Under the pieces are notes generated by a model. That model ran no database searches and was not told the DNA's origin. It saw nothing but the letters and a program-made list of their open reading frames with translations. A stretch of DNA of 64,000 nucleotides from Callaeas wilsoni (lineage: Eukaryota > Chordata > Aves > Passeriformes > Callaeidae). The stretch is taken from NCBI GenBank assembly GCA_013398955.1, contig VWPU01004190.1, positions 62,001 to 126,000 on the forward strand, in the 5' to 3' direction. A program made the translations under genes and the position numbers. Below, one piece after another: positions 15,001 through 30,000 of the stretch. Position 1 is the first letter of the stretch; every line of letters begins with the position of its first letter.

Positions 15001-18000
15001 TAGAGACTTTTATGTCTTTGAAAATTCATTAAACAATGAAATAAATGCATGACTCAAAAATATTCATTTCCTAATATGGTTCCAGAGAGTTCTCTTAGTC
15101 TTCCAACTCTTCCTGTTTAAAAAGACTAAAATTTACAACTCCTTCTGAGAGAAAAACAGTAGTTAGCAGCTGTTATTTCATAACTCAGCTCCGCTCGCAT
15201 GTAGTCTCATGTTTCTCTGAAGTCTAAATTCTTGAAAAACATTAATACTGTGATTTTAACTGAGAGAGTTATTAAAAAAATAACAATGAAAAATTAAGCT
15301 ATTTTGGTCTCAATTATCTGGTAGCCATATTCTGAATTATTCAGTACTCTCATATTTTCTCCCTGTAAAGAAATTCTTTACTCTTCAATCACATAAAAGT
15401 CGTCAAAAATCCAAATCTGCTTGAGAAGAAACTGTATATGGGTTATAAACTTCATGGCATTTGACCAAACACGGTTATTCTCACCATCTTCTTACAATAA
15501 GATATATGTAAAATGAAAAAAGGAAGTAATCTAATTTAGTTTGCACTCACTGGGATTAGGAATTTAACAATTTTAGTTCCAGCAGCAAGGGATTTTGCTG
15601 TCTCTTCCTTACTGAGTTTACTTAGGAAACTTTTTAAGTTGCTGTTGTTTTGGGTTAAAAAAGCAGCCAAAATTCCTCTTGCAATGGCTGTGTTATCTTC
15701 CTTTATTTTTGATGAAGGATTGTTCAAAATCCCAACTCGTGTATGACTGCTTGTTTTCTGCAAAGAAAAACACAGAACAATAAGTAATTTTACAGTTCCA
15801 TCTGCTGTTACCTAATGTATTCATATCAATTATAACTATGTGAAATGCCCTTAACTGTTTAATTTTTTGCAGCTTTTTGTCTTTAGAAAAGATACATCAA
15901 TGACTAATTCAGAACTTCAACTGTGAGTAAAAATGTGACTAGTAAGGATTTACCTATTCTGTGATAAATATTTTACACAGAAGTGTTAAGTTTTTTAACA
16001 GAACAATTGCCTTTGAGCACTTTTGCAGAAGCATGTTTTTAAGAAAGGGCATACACAAGTGTTCATTTACAGAGTTCATAGCTAGTTTTATAGATGTCTT
16101 TCTACTTTTCAAAAATTGTTGAACTAAGCATAAAATAAATGCAAGAGAATTTATCCACTTAACACTTTAATCTTCATCAGCAGAAAAATCTTTCACTTGC
16201 TAAAATCAGTGATGCCACTCAAATTTTACCAGAGAGTGGGATGATTCTAAGGTAGGAACAAATAACATCACTAACTGAAGTAAAGGTATACTCCACTACA
16301 GGAAGGAATAAAAAAATAAGGAATGCAATCAGTGGTATTCAGCACTGGAGGGGCTTCCACAAAGTACTTCCAAGATGGTCAGAAAAGTATGAGGAAGCAC
16401 TGAAGCACCTGGGCTTGCTCCATCTGGCAAAGAGGAAGCTACAGAGAACTTGAATAGCAACCAACAGCTACTGAAGAGGGAGTGAAAAACATGACAGGGC
16501 TAAACCCTTCCTGGTAGCAGCAAAGAGTGTAACAAGGGGTAACACTCTCAAATTTTGGCCTGGCAGAAAAGAACTACAACAGGAAGGCAGTGCAACACCA
16601 GAGCAATTTGAAAAGGGAAGGGACAGAGTCACCTCCTTGGAGATTTTCAGAAATCCTTCAAACACACCTATCGCTGACCTGATGTAATGAAGGCAATAAC
16701 TCCACTGCCTGGGAGGCTGAACTGGATGACTTCAAGAGGTCTCTTCCAGCTAAGGTAGCTCTAGCTTTTTTTCAAATGAAGTAAAAATCTATCAGTTTTT
16801 AAAATGGCATGTATTAGCTGGAATAGCTAGAAGTGAATTTCCTCCATTTCTTCCCCCCCCTAGATTTTTACATGCTTTTCTTCAAATGCTGATAGCAAGT
16901 CATGAGCAAGTGGTGACTGTGCCAATTCTGCTACTATCAGAAATTATACTAGATCCTGACTTGAGAGATAAAAGGGACTAGAAAGGAGTAGAGAACCTCA
17001 ATACAAATCAATGGACTTGAAAAAAATACTGTTTCGATTTTTTTTCTCATGAAACTTGAAAATCACTAGACCAAACAATACATGAGGTTTATCTAATGTT
17101 TTGGGTTTTTTTCCTAGATTCTCCTCACCAACACAAGGGGACTTGCCTAGGTGGTTCTCACCTCTTAGCTGGGAGCTACGGCACATTTCCCCTGCCGAAG
17201 AGGATTAAAAAACAAAGTTACAGGGGGAGTACATCTGTCAAGGCTGAGACACAAATCAAGTAGTGCAAGAAATAAAATGTTTTTCTGTAACAAGGACTTG
17301 TACTGCATATTCTTTAACTTTTTTAAAGCCTCTAAGACATAGCTGTTACCACACTCTCTTGGCAACATCCCAATTTTCCAATTCCCTTAGGGTGGTTCCT
17401 ATTTCATTCCTGATTAGAAAATCTAGATGCTTTCCTAGTTTCAGTGTAAGTACTCTTTTAACCGGCCCCAAACAGAGGGTCTTTTTGTCATTTATACTGA
17501 CATAAAATTTATACTTTCTAAAGTATATTTTAGACATTCATACTTTAAATCCTATTATTAACACAGAAGAGCTTAAAAATAGGCAAACTTATAAATGTGG
17601 ATGATCCTCCTAGCATATTAAAATACACACAAAAATTGATCTGTCTTCGAAGCATACAAACAGTACACAGAAAATGGTTGCTTCATGGCCACAGCTGTGC
17701 CACGTGATACAGCAGAACACTGCTTGATGGTTCACAGCAACAGGCAGTATCCTAACTTCCTTCCAGGTAACATTCTGGGCTAACTGATGGGAGAAACTAA
17801 CTGGGAAGGAATTCACCCTTTTAATACACAGTGTCACAGTTTGTCTCCTGCCTCATGAGTCTATTAACAAAATGAGCATTTCCATGTAAGAAACTGAGTA
17901 AAACAAAAGCACTGTTTCTTAAGTCTGTATCTTATTTTCGAATGTGCAGAGAGAGTTGTTAAGAACATATTCCTAATAACTGTTTTAATAAAACCTGCTA

Positions 18001-21000
18001 GAAACTCACCAGGCTTTTCAAGGCATTAGAAAGCAGTCGTCTACCAGCCGGCTTATCAAAATCAGCAATAATCCAGATAGTAACAGCATATAATGCATCT
18101 TCATCTGAAAATTAAAGAGAATCCTGTTTTACATTCTGGAGAATCTTCTCATGACTAATGAAAACCAAATTAATTCTGTTTGTCATTTCAAAATTCATGT
18201 GGATATTTGAATGCTGACTTCAACTGTAAGAATAATCTTTGCCACATCAGAATTTCTTGCCCTGTGAACTGAAGTAAGATTCTTAGAAGGTAATTTATCA
18301 TGTTAATAGGAGAGAGTCACTAAAAAAGCCAATCCATTGTTGCAGCACTGAAACAAGAGGGCCCTAAATAATTAGTTCAAACTAACAAAAGTTGCTTTAC
18401 CAAAGGTTACTTGTGAACATTTCATGGAGGCTGATCATATAGCCAGAAATTAAAAGAATTAAGTAGTTACAGGAACACATAAACTAGGCCAGTCACTTTC
18501 CCTGGCAGCAAAGGGAGAGTCCTTCAACCAAAGGCGGGAAAAAACTTATAACTTCTGGACACAAATGGGAATATACTAAATACAGTCCAAGGAAAGCAAA
18601 CTACTGTGTAAGTGTAAACAGATAGTTTCTGGTTTTCTTGCTCTATGGTCTCCTGTTCTTTACTTGTCATAGAAGAGCAATGGTAGGTGAAAAATACTGC
18701 AACATTATCTGTAGAAGAATATCAGTCTGCTCAGGTCTACCATACATCCCCTAAAACATAACACATATAAACAGAAACCTTCCAAGGTTCTGGTGAGATG
18801 CTAGGAAAAGGTTATTATTAACTGTTGCTGTGGTCTAGAGAAACACACTAGGGACAGAGATTTGAAATGTAGATTCCAGCTTAAAGGTTATAGGTTTTAC
18901 ACAAGAGATCTCAATCTTAGAAATATGCCTACAGATTGAAAGCCGCTCATTTGACAGCTCACTGGGATGTCCCTGTGGTTGTAGACACAGAACCAAGTAA
19001 GAGTCAAATAACTTTATTTTACAGAAATTTAAGCATTTGGCATTTCTTTCTGATAATGAATTAAGTAAAACTCTGTAAATACCACATAAAAATCACTGAA
19101 AGAACAGAACTTTGTTAACAGCGTTATTGTGTCCTTTGATGGGCTGATGTAAATGAGCAGCTGTTAACTGTCTAGTTCTAGAATTTCATATGGCACAGAC
19201 TATTGTAAAATTCCATGAAGAATTATGCCCCCCTGGTTGTAATTTCTTCTCACTCAAGGAAAAGTACTTGTATATGCAATAAGAACATTTTACATCAAAA
19301 AGTATTTTAAGTATACAAAGAAATTTGAGTTTTAATACAGACAACATGTATAAATGAGTTATAATTCATCAGAATATAAATTCTATTTATTTTTCTATAG
19401 AAAGACAAAGGCTCATATGGCAAAATGAAACCATCTAACTAGAGGGAAAATTAGATACTTCATGTTAATAAATTAGAAACATAATAAATCATTCCTTAAA
19501 TTTAGAAACACCTAATTTTGGTATAGACATACAAACTCTATACATTCTGCACTTGATAATGCTGCAAGGAAGAGTCACTTGAAAACTGAACAGACTCCAA
19601 TACCTTCAGGTAAAACCATACTAGTATGGAAGCTGAGTCTATCCTCAAAGTTGCAAAACTCTTGTAAAGCTTTTTAACTTCATGGCTGTAGAACAAAAAC
19701 AACTACCCACAACACCCATCCCATTTCAAAGCTACAAAAATTAACTACCCTGTTATTATACTTTATGTTCATAATAAACAGATATGCTCTGCTTCCTGAA
19801 AGAAGATACTGGGATATTGAGAAATGTTTGATTTACATGGAATCCTTGGGATATTGACCTACTTGGGATATTTTACTGGTAAACTTCAACAATCTGTAAT
19901 AGCCATATATAGACAGATAGATAACCTATACAGAAAATTAATTACCTTTTTTTGTTAAATACTTCATATTATCTGAAATTACAGCACTTTTATCTTGTGA
20001 GTCCAAAAAGGAGAAAGTAGAGAAGTCTTCCACATGAAACGGAACTGCAAAATGTAAAACACAAAGTAATAGATTTTAAAAAATGAAAACAAAACAAAAA
20101 AAAACCCCCACAAATCATAACAATATCCAAGAAAAGGCATTACCAGAGGTGGATCTGAAATGTATGTATCTTCTTTCTGCTCCAAGAATACTGGGGTTTA
20201 TACGGGAAACTACATGGTTTTGATCCATGAGGAAATCCATTGCATTTACATGATCATCTAACAAACCCTGGAGTAAGAGAAAAAAATGTAAGATCTGTAC
20301 TTTTAAGACAGATTTTCAAGACAAACAAAGATCAAGTATTTGTACAATCTTTCAACTGAGCTTCAAGTTTCTATATACACCAAGTTATGGACAACGTCAC
20401 GTCAAAACCATATAAATGTTACACAATATTTCAAAATAACAGATACACATTTTTCAGTGAATAACTGCAGCACATTCTCAGTTTCTGGTTGAAAAATTCC
20501 ATATAATGACTATATGCTTAGCTGATCCTTCAGCCTTGAATAATTTAAATATACTGTTTCAAAACCATGACCACAAATTAATCTAACAATGTAACTGCAG
20601 GTGTGATATTACTAATTTCAAGCCATCTCACTATAAAAAACTTAATATATAAACATGACTGAAACAATTCACTGTCAAGTATTTCATCCTGCACTCGTTC
20701 AGAAATGTTAAACACACCATGAACACTGCCCGCTGGAAGAAGCCGGTGGCATCAAAAATCCTCTGAAGTATAAGCGTCTCCAACTCTGCCGCATCCATCT
20801 CCTCTCTGGTAAAGGGCACGCCATTAAACAGCGCTTGAGGCAGCGGGCCCAGGCCACTCTTTTTATAAAAGGTTGCTCCTGCCTGATCAAATCAGAAATA
20901 TCACAGGATTAAACAGACTGCAGCTGACTGTAGTAAAAAAATGAAACTAATATCAAGAGAGGATGAACTCTAATCTCCAAGCACTCTTCACTGTCACACC

Positions 21001-24000
21001 TTGTCATGAGTAGCAGGCACAAAACAGAAAGGGTTTGGAAACCAAACAGGACAGATGGGACTCATTTGTCAAACAGAATGACAAAAGAAATTATAGATCC
21101 ATATACGTTTTTGTGAACTTTTGCTTTATCATCTTGCTGAGAACTGTTCTTTTATTTTGCTTAACATTCTTAGCAAATAAAAATAAAAATGAAGCAAAAA
21201 ACATTGGAGAAGAATCCTGAGACAGTCAAAAATGCTTTTACCAAAGAAAGAACCCTAAAAAAACCTCAAAGGGTTTTTATGCTTGAAAGTAAAGTTTTAT
21301 TTGATAAGAAAGCAAAACAGGCTAATTTTCCTCCAAAATGAAAAATTTAGTGAGACAAACACAAATAAAGACGTACTGTAAGTAAGTCCCCCTTCTTATT
21401 CTGCATCCCTTCATGTTATCTTTGTGTCACTTTCTGAATGGCTACAAACTCTATGGCAGTATCTACGCTTCCATCTTTCTGTTATCCTGCAGTCTCCTCC
21501 CTGGTCTTCATCACAGTCCCACTGCTCCTGCTTGTACAGGGGATTTCCTCCTGGTGGCTGACTGATTTTCTTCCTTTGATATTCCCTGTGGGAGACTTTC
21601 TTCTCCTAACTGTATCCAGCTGTTTCCAGGGCAGATTCAAACTGCCCTTCTATATGAAGCCTCCAGACTTCATTCCAGTGAGAACAAACAGCGTAAGGCA
21701 AACTGCACCTTTTTTTCTGGCTGCCTCAAAGCATCTTTTTAAGGAAGCATAATACGCATTTTATAACAAATCCTAAAAGGAAATAAGTAAAATGCAGTCA
21801 GAAACAGAAGACTGTATAGATAGCACAGCTGAAGACACATGTAGGAAAAAGGTATTTTATATATGTTTTAGCAGAAAACTGTCTACTCAATCTATTAAGA
21901 GAAAAATGTCATCTCTACAGCCTTTAAATTAAAATCCATAGCTATCTTTCCCAAAGGAAATTACAACCAGAAAGCACAATTAAAGAAAACAATGATGCCC
22001 CTGAAAACAGGCTTCAGATCCTTATCTAGAGACACAGGTAAACAATTGCTACAGCATGAGAGAGACCCCTTGACATGCCTACTAGAAAAATACTCGTGGC
22101 TCCTGAAAGCAGCAGGCAAGAGCAAGTTTTCATAGTGAGAGCAGTAATGCAGAAAATCCTTATAACATTTCCATTAGTGGCTGAATGGCAGCCGAAGGAA
22201 AATTTGACTCAAAGATACTGTATTTACTTGCTTTAACATTGAGCACTAGGATTTTAGCTTTTACATTTTCATATATTTGTAATCCTGCAATTCTTTAGTG
22301 TATAACTCTGAACTCCATATAGAGTGTCAGCAACTGCTTTTCCCATTTGGGTCAGACACAAGAATTCCTCTCTAGACCTGAGAATCAAGGACACCTCACT
22401 GTTTCAGGCCTCGAGAAATGTAAACAACAGTGAGTTGGGGGGGAGCAAACTGGGAGAATGGGACTCCACTACCTGAAGCTGTAACTGGACAATTAACCTC
22501 TGATATGCAAATGGACAAAACTTATATCTGTCCGAAAAACGTGTGACTGTGTCCATCCTGGGTGTAGTCTCTGTGAGACTCCTGCACTGCCCAAGGTGTG
22601 CCCTGTAAAGGCCTTTCAATGAATACGTGCCCTTTATCCTTTCATTCTGTCCAGCCTCTGTTCCAGGTCAGCCTCTACAAGGCATCACCTTCAGCTTAGT
22701 AAATGCATTGAGTTTTACACTGCAGTATTTCTTACTCAACATAGCTCTCAACGTACCTTCCTCCCTTCATCATATTCAGAGTGAACATCCAGGATACTCT
22801 GAATATCAGCATGGGGGTACTCACTTCTAAGAACATCTTTCACATCATCTACTGTCAGAACATTTCCATCTTTCACTTCATGGTACATCTGTAAAAATTG
22901 TAAAAGAAAGAAATTTAAAAATGTAGTAAGTTGTTAAACAACTTGATAAAATTAATAGAAATAAATAAACAATAAATAACTATAATCTTTTTATAGTGCT
23001 CTAGAAAATGTTATATTGCTTTTATTGCTATACTGCAGTTTTTATACTGCTTTACTAATTATCACCATTGCATATATGCACAATTTTTTATCAGAGCACT
23101 GTTCTGACTGATCTATCGTTGTACCTTTAGTCTAAATCTGAAGTGGCAAAGGAAATACACCTATGTGAGCTGAATGTGAAAGGTTATTTCTCTTCACTAA
23201 TTAGAGAAGTAATCTAAATTCCCTCTATAAACTAACTAACATGGGTAGTTACCTGAATCCATATTAATCCAAGACTAAGCTAGTCAGCCATACTTCTTCT
23301 ACAGTGATAATTTCTCCTTACCAACACTATTTATTTCATATAAAAATATTTTATTACTTGCATCATACATAAAAATTTGAAGTGAAAGTCATTCAATCCA
23401 TTTCTCTTCAAATGAGGAACAAGATTTTCCTCTATAGTTCTGAATATCTCAAACCTTTATTTTATTGCTTCTATTTTTATCTTTCAGTTATATTTATCAT
23501 TCCCTCCTTTTTATATTATGAAACAAAGTAAAGAGAGGAACACAACACTTTAAAAAGCACACTGCAAATTATATTTTTTGATCTAGCCATGGATAATTGT
23601 TACCCATGCATGTCAGCTCCCTAACATTTGTGGATTTCTCTTCCAAGGTATTCCTAGTTACTTGAATTCCTTTCATCTTACGCTCTCTAAGTTTGTCCAT
23701 GACACCATTTTCTAGGCACTAAACATAAAACCAGAAAACAAATGGAAGAAAAATTGTTATGTATAAATACCGTATTCTCTGATATAACTTTTACCCACAG
23801 AGCCTTTACATAGATGGCTCACTTTACTTTGCCTCTATTCATCTCTCATCTCAAATTCCTGTCTCATGAGAACCTGCACTCTCTCACAAAGACAACCTGT
23901 CTCATTAAGCTGCAAGCCTGGAATATTTCTGTTTTCTACACCCATGGACAACTCAAGCATGACCCAAAAAAGGAAATTATCTTACTGTTTCACTTCCTAA

Positions 24001-27000
24001 AATGGACAATAAGAAAGAGTTTTTCAAATCTTATAGGACTGCCAAAGTGACGTTAAAAACCCTGTACTCCAAAAGATGCAGAACACAAAGACAAACCCAT
24101 TACATTAACACAAATAATTTTTCATAATACTAAAAGCTGCAAAGCATGCGTCTACTTTTTTATATTATTGAAAAAAAGCCTTTTGATAGGAAAAATTACA
24201 ATAGCAAATTGGTTTCTGCAAGAGGAAAGAATTTCTGCAAATAATTCTATAGAATATTAATGCTTTACATGTTTTTAATAATTTATTTATGCATAAAGTA
24301 AATGCGTATGTCTCATCCCAAGATAGCAAGATCCTAACTATATAAAAAATTAATAAATTATAAACCAGAAGTAAATAGCTAATTTCTCATTAAAGAACTA
24401 ACGTTAACTATCGACATAAAGGCCTGAGAAGAGTCAGATTCCTCTGCAATGTAATTAAAAGTTCTCCAAAGAGCTACTCCAGCATCTTCATTTCCATCAA
24501 TTTCTTCTTTTGTACTTAAAATGAAAACAATTCCAATTCTATTAAAAAAAAAAAAAAGAGATCATACATTTTAACACAATATCTGCTTCACACACATTCT
24601 AATACAAACATAGAAGAACAAAATGTTTGCATTCAAGTGATCTGCCCAGCATGTAGAGATGAAAATCCTGTACGTGGGTGGTGTTTCCCTGACTGTGTGG
24701 TGACACCGACCGGCCATGCATCCTTCATCACCTCTACAGTATGCTGAGGTTACCAACTATGTACTGACTTTACATATACCTTTTAAAGCTGACTAATTAA
24801 GATTTCTGTGACTCAACAGGGTTTAATCACAGTTCTTTCTCTCCTTACCTGTATGAAGGTTTTGATTCTTTACATTCCTGCCATCATCTCTTAATGGCTT
24901 GAGTCTTTGTTTTAGTCTGGGCATTGTCTGTCTTATTTTTCTTGAAAGGGGTATCTTGAGTATATGCATAAAGACTAGCCCTTCTCTTGCCTTTTTAACC
25001 TTCTGGGACTTCCACCACCCTGACGTTGCCATTCATTTTCCATTCACAACAGTTTTAAACACATCTACCACTAATCCCTAAATTTCCATTAACTGAAAGA
25101 AAACACAAAGGAATATGAGGCAAAAAGGCCTAATGGTGGTGGTGCTTTGATACTGTTTCCACGTAAAAAGCCTGGACTGAGACTAGGCTGTACTATCTTT
25201 ATGGTCCCTCCAAACCCAAACCTTTCTTTGAAAACACACAGAATACTGCAATCTGTCTTCCATTATGTTTTTGCACTTGAATGATAAAAAATTAAGAAAA
25301 ACAAAAAAAATTATCAGAACGAGTAAAATTTTAAAGGAAAATGAAACACCTGTAATTTATTGAGGACATGAAAAGCTATTTCACTGGAAACTTTTAAATA
25401 TTTAACATGCAATTCATCTTGCTGGACTTTTGATATCCTTCTTTTATAAACTGTGTAAATAAATGGCCATTTCTAAGAGCAATTAATTTTTTCTTACTAC
25501 TAGGTATCTCAGATCAACCAGACTGTTCCTCAGAAGTGTGTCTCTCTCAAATGATGTCTAGTTCACTTTTAGAAATTCAGAACTCAATGAGGATAATCTC
25601 ACTTTGGTCTTTAAACATGTATATCAAAGCAACATTAGATAAAGCAACCACAATTGAAAGAACTGAATTTTAAAAATTCCCTGAAAGCATGTTTTACATA
25701 CAGAATATTTTGATTAGAATGCAATTTCACAAGGGTGCCCAGTGGGACTGCTTGACAAGGTAACTTTTTATGAGACAACTGCAGTTCATTTTACACACAT
25801 TGAGGTATGTTATGCCTTGCAATCCATTTGCTTAAGAATACTTAATATCTGAGTACACTTGACACAAATGGGTAACCAATGTGCCTTATTAGAATGTTGT
25901 TGCATTGGGCTTAACTTGAATTCACACCCTTGTCTATTAGAAGATGAAGAAGAAAAAAGGAAAGCATCCTTAATTAAAGATTTTTCCTCAAGACTTTCAG
26001 TTTTCCTTACCTAAGCGGTACATCATGATGATAGAATAATTCTGCCAGCTTCATATAATCACCAGTATCTTCTTGGACAGGATCAACAAAAAGTACCTAA
26101 GAAGAGAAAACATATCAGGCATCCAATATTTATTCTTGATGTCTGTTTTTATTTTTTCTTCAGAAATAAAATCTAAGACAAGAACATTAATTTCCAAAGG
26201 AGCTGCACGCCTCAGCTGTTTTCAATTTTTTAGAGCATTCATTGTAAGAAAACATTAAGAATATAAATGAAAATAACATCAGAATTAATGAATTTGGACC
26301 AAATGGTGAAAATAGGATTTAACCATTTACTGAACTTCATCCTGCTTTCCTCCTTTGAAAGACTTTGTGCCATTACTTTGTTTTCATTAACAAACTCCAC
26401 ATTTACTTTAGAAAGATATAATGCTGATTTTTCTGTTACATCTTCTAACAAAACTCTCTTTTGTTGTGAAAACCAAACAAAAATAAATCAACAGAATACT
26501 TGGCTAAAAATTTTAATTAAAGACTGGAGCTTTGGGAAAGAATTCTTCCTTCTTGTCTCCTACATCTTTGTAGTCACTCTTTCACTTAGCGTAGCTTGGA
26601 GTATAAACTCATATCTTTCAGGCATGCATAGAATCTAAAACTGGGATGTGTCTGCATAGGCAAATTATCCTTATGTAGATTTAATTGTGACATCTGTACC
26701 TCATTTATTCAACTTTGCACTGCAAACTCCCCTTACAATTCATCAAATTTGCTAGAGTAGCTGAAATGAAGCAGAATAACTTTTAAAATTTTGAACACTC
26801 CCCTTCAGATTATAGTTAAATGGTGTGTTGTAGACTTCTATAAGGTAGCTCTTATATTTAACTTTGAATACGTAATGCAATCTACTTCATATTACACGCA
26901 TCTTATGCTTCATTATAAACATACTTTTTTTATTACCTATTGCTTGTATTTTCATTGTCTTTTTACACACAAACTTTGCATCACTTCAAGCAACTACATC

Positions 27001-30000
27001 AAAGACAAAGGGATCAAGTGCGCGCTCAGCAGCTTTGCAGAGCACACCAAGCTGAGTGGTGCAGCTGACACACCTGAAGGATGGGAAGCCATTCCGAGGC
27101 ACCTGGGTAGGCTCAAGAAGTGGGTTCATAGGAACCTCATGAGTTTCAACAAGGCCAAGTGCACAGTGGCACATCCAGGCTGGGGCAACTCCCAGCTTAT
27201 CAACGCAGGCTGAGGGATGAACAGACTGAGAGCAGCCCTACAAGAAGGACTTGGGGGTGCTGGTGGAGGACAGGCTGGACATGAGCTGGCAACGTGCACT
27301 CCCAGCCCAGAAAGCCAAACATGTCCTGTGCTGCATCCAAAGCAGCGTGGGCAGCAGGGCCAGGGAGGGGATTCTGTCCCTATGCCATGGTGAGACCCCA
27401 CCTGGAGTGCTGCATCCAGCTCTGGAGTTCTCAGCACAGGAAAGACATGGACCTCAAGTGGATCCACAGGAGTGCCACAAAAACAGAGAGCTGGAGCACC
27501 TCTCCTATGAGGAAAGGGAGACTTAGAAGAAGGAGAGAGGTTTTTTACCAGCTGTAGAGACACTGTACTGACAGAACACGAGGTAGAAGTTTTAAACTAA
27601 AAGAGGGCAGATTTAGACTGAATATGAAGAAAGGAGGGTTGTGAGACACCAAAGGTGTCACAGGGGAACCGGTTTCCCAGAGAAGCTGTGGCTGACCACC
27701 ATTTAAGTTGTTGAAGTACAGGCTGGATGAAGTTTCAGTCCCTGGTCACTGCAGGAGGGCTGGACTAGATAATCTTTAATGGTCCTTTACAACCCAAACC
27801 ATTTTATGATTCCATGGTTCATAAGATTGCCTTTTGTAATTTTCATTTAAATCAGCAATAGCTGCTTCCTTAGCTTACTAAGTGATGATACAGAATCCTA
27901 TTTACAGAGGAAAAAATAAGCTACAACATTCATAATTAGTATGCTTTATAACTTTAATATTTTTGTACCTCAGTTCATCTCTAAACCATGGACAGCTATC
28001 ATTACCTTCCCTCATTCTTTGATAGTAGTAAATTTTCTATGCATAGCATGGAAAGGAACATAGAAACTCTTGATAAAACTGTGCCCAAACCCATCTGCAA
28101 ATCAAACTAATAACCACATATAACTCACCAGATAAAGCAATTTTCAACACTCTTAGCAGATCTACATAGAAAACTTAACAATAAATTCAGCATGTATATT
28201 TTTAAATAAACTCTCTTCCCACATATTAACATATACACTATGCAAAAAAATTAAGTTCTCCAAACTTACCAAATTATATAAATTCCGTCTAATCTCCTGT
28301 AAAAATCCAGGAAATGTGGGTTTTAGCAGTTCCTGATAGCTTGCAGGCCATGTGCTATAGCTGTGATCTTGTTCTATATTATTAATCCACTAAAACAAAA
28401 AAGGCAGCCACTTAGGAAACATGCATCAAACACTGAGAAAAATAAGTGGGCATAATAATATTATAAAATGTCTCCCTTTCTTTTGTTAAATAATAACAGA
28501 AAATAGCTCCTAATTTTAATCTTTTTTTTTCTTTTTAATCAAACTGTTTTTATCTGCAGTACACAATAAAACTAATACTGGATGGTAAAGGAGAAAGGAC
28601 CATTTGTTGTGTGCATAAGGATGTGAATAAAACCATTTTTTTCAACTGAGGAAATTATTTTCACAATGCAAACATCATAACAATGTATCACATAGATGCG
28701 TATAACACAGCATAACCATCTTGTAATCCAAGTACAGTATTTATCTTCAACCTGCAGCACAGAACTTTAGATAGATCAAAATTGCCAATTAATGCGTGGC
28801 TGATTTGTTCTTCTAGTCTTTTCCGTGCCAGCCATGGCAAACAGAAGAGTGAAATGTGGCTCTTTCAGGTGCAAAAAAAAAAAAAAAATTAGTGCCTTTT
28901 CCCCTGGCACATAACCTTTGTAATGAAACCTGTGTAAATTTTGAAGAGGGTAAAAACACAGTCATTGGACAGTTAGAAATAATATATTTAAGTGGCCTGC
29001 AATTCACTTATCATACTTCTAAAGTACACTTAGACATCTTGCATGATATGAGATATTATGTAGTATTATGTAGCTACATTAATTGCTATAAAAGACAAAT
29101 TCTATAGTTTGGAGTGTGCAACTACTCTAGATGCATTTTTCTTTTCTTTTAAACACCCTATATCTTAAAATTTTAATAAGGTATAAACTAGAGAAAATTA
29201 CTCATAAAAAATACTGAAGGGATATTACTCTCGAAAATATTTTAAACTGCTAATTGATATATGGCCTTATGCCTAGTATTTCAATTGCACTACAAAAAAA
29301 GATAAACTGTCTCATATAGAGAATTATCAAAAATATAATCCCTAAATAAATAACTGTTTAATCACTTACTATTATCGAAGAGTGACGAATATCTAGCGCA
29401 TAATTATTATCTGTAGGATGTATATGCAACCTCATAAATTTACTCAGGATCTCCCCTTTGATTCCAAGTTCATGAAGGCCATGCATCACTTTTCCTTCCA
29501 GTTTAAGAGTCTCTAAGATACTTTTTCAGGAAGATAAAATACATAATGTCTACAAAGAACTCTTGTCATGACATAAAAATTATTTTTTAAAACTAAAAAC
29601 AATCTTCATGTTAATAGTCTTAGAAACATTTCTCTCTTTATATTCTCCCACAGCCTAATGTTTAAAACTACATCAGTTAATAACACTGTGTCTGTCTTCA
29701 ACTTATTTCAAGACATAATTACAACAGATTATACAATTCTTTTATTCACTCAGATCTATTTTATATGAAGCAATTTTATCCTTCTTTAGTAAGAAGTGGC
29801 AGGACAGCAGAGTGAAGGGTTTCTTGCTGCACCTTCCTGCCTGAGGCAGAAATCCAAGCTGCAGTACCCTAAGAAGCAGCTTTGCAAATGAGTAGAGAAG
29901 CAAGCAGCAAGTGATGGAGACACAGACAAACTCTAAGCCTGCATTATGGCAGATCTCAGAAAACAGCACAGAGGAAACACAGCCACACCCTAAAACCTCC

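Larger units (their letters stand above)
9755..15550 (-). other. UGGT2 introns 21 to 24 (with exons 22-24 between)
   Basis: Introns 24 (9755-10872), 23 (10969-12163), 22 (12292-14244) and 21 (14377-15550) are AT-rich. Simple A/T-rich runs occur (A14 at about 10148; AT-rich at 13.80-13.86 kb). No transposon or RNA gene recognised. Confidence 0.65.
15758..19945 (-). other. UGGT2 introns 19 and 20 (with exon 20 between)
   Basis: Intron 20 (15758-18009) carries one CR1-like fragment at 16.39-16.76 kb. Intron 19 (18105-19945) shows no recognisable feature. Introns 17 and 18, to the right, are short (450 and 99 bp). Confidence 0.7.

Noticed and set aside
26791..27213. 140-codon plus-strand open frame
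   Set aside because: Its second half is decayed CR1 ORF2, so it is a transposon remnant and not a host gene.
27126..27563. 145-codon minus-strand open frame
   Set aside because: It is the antisense shadow of the GC-rich CR1 element.
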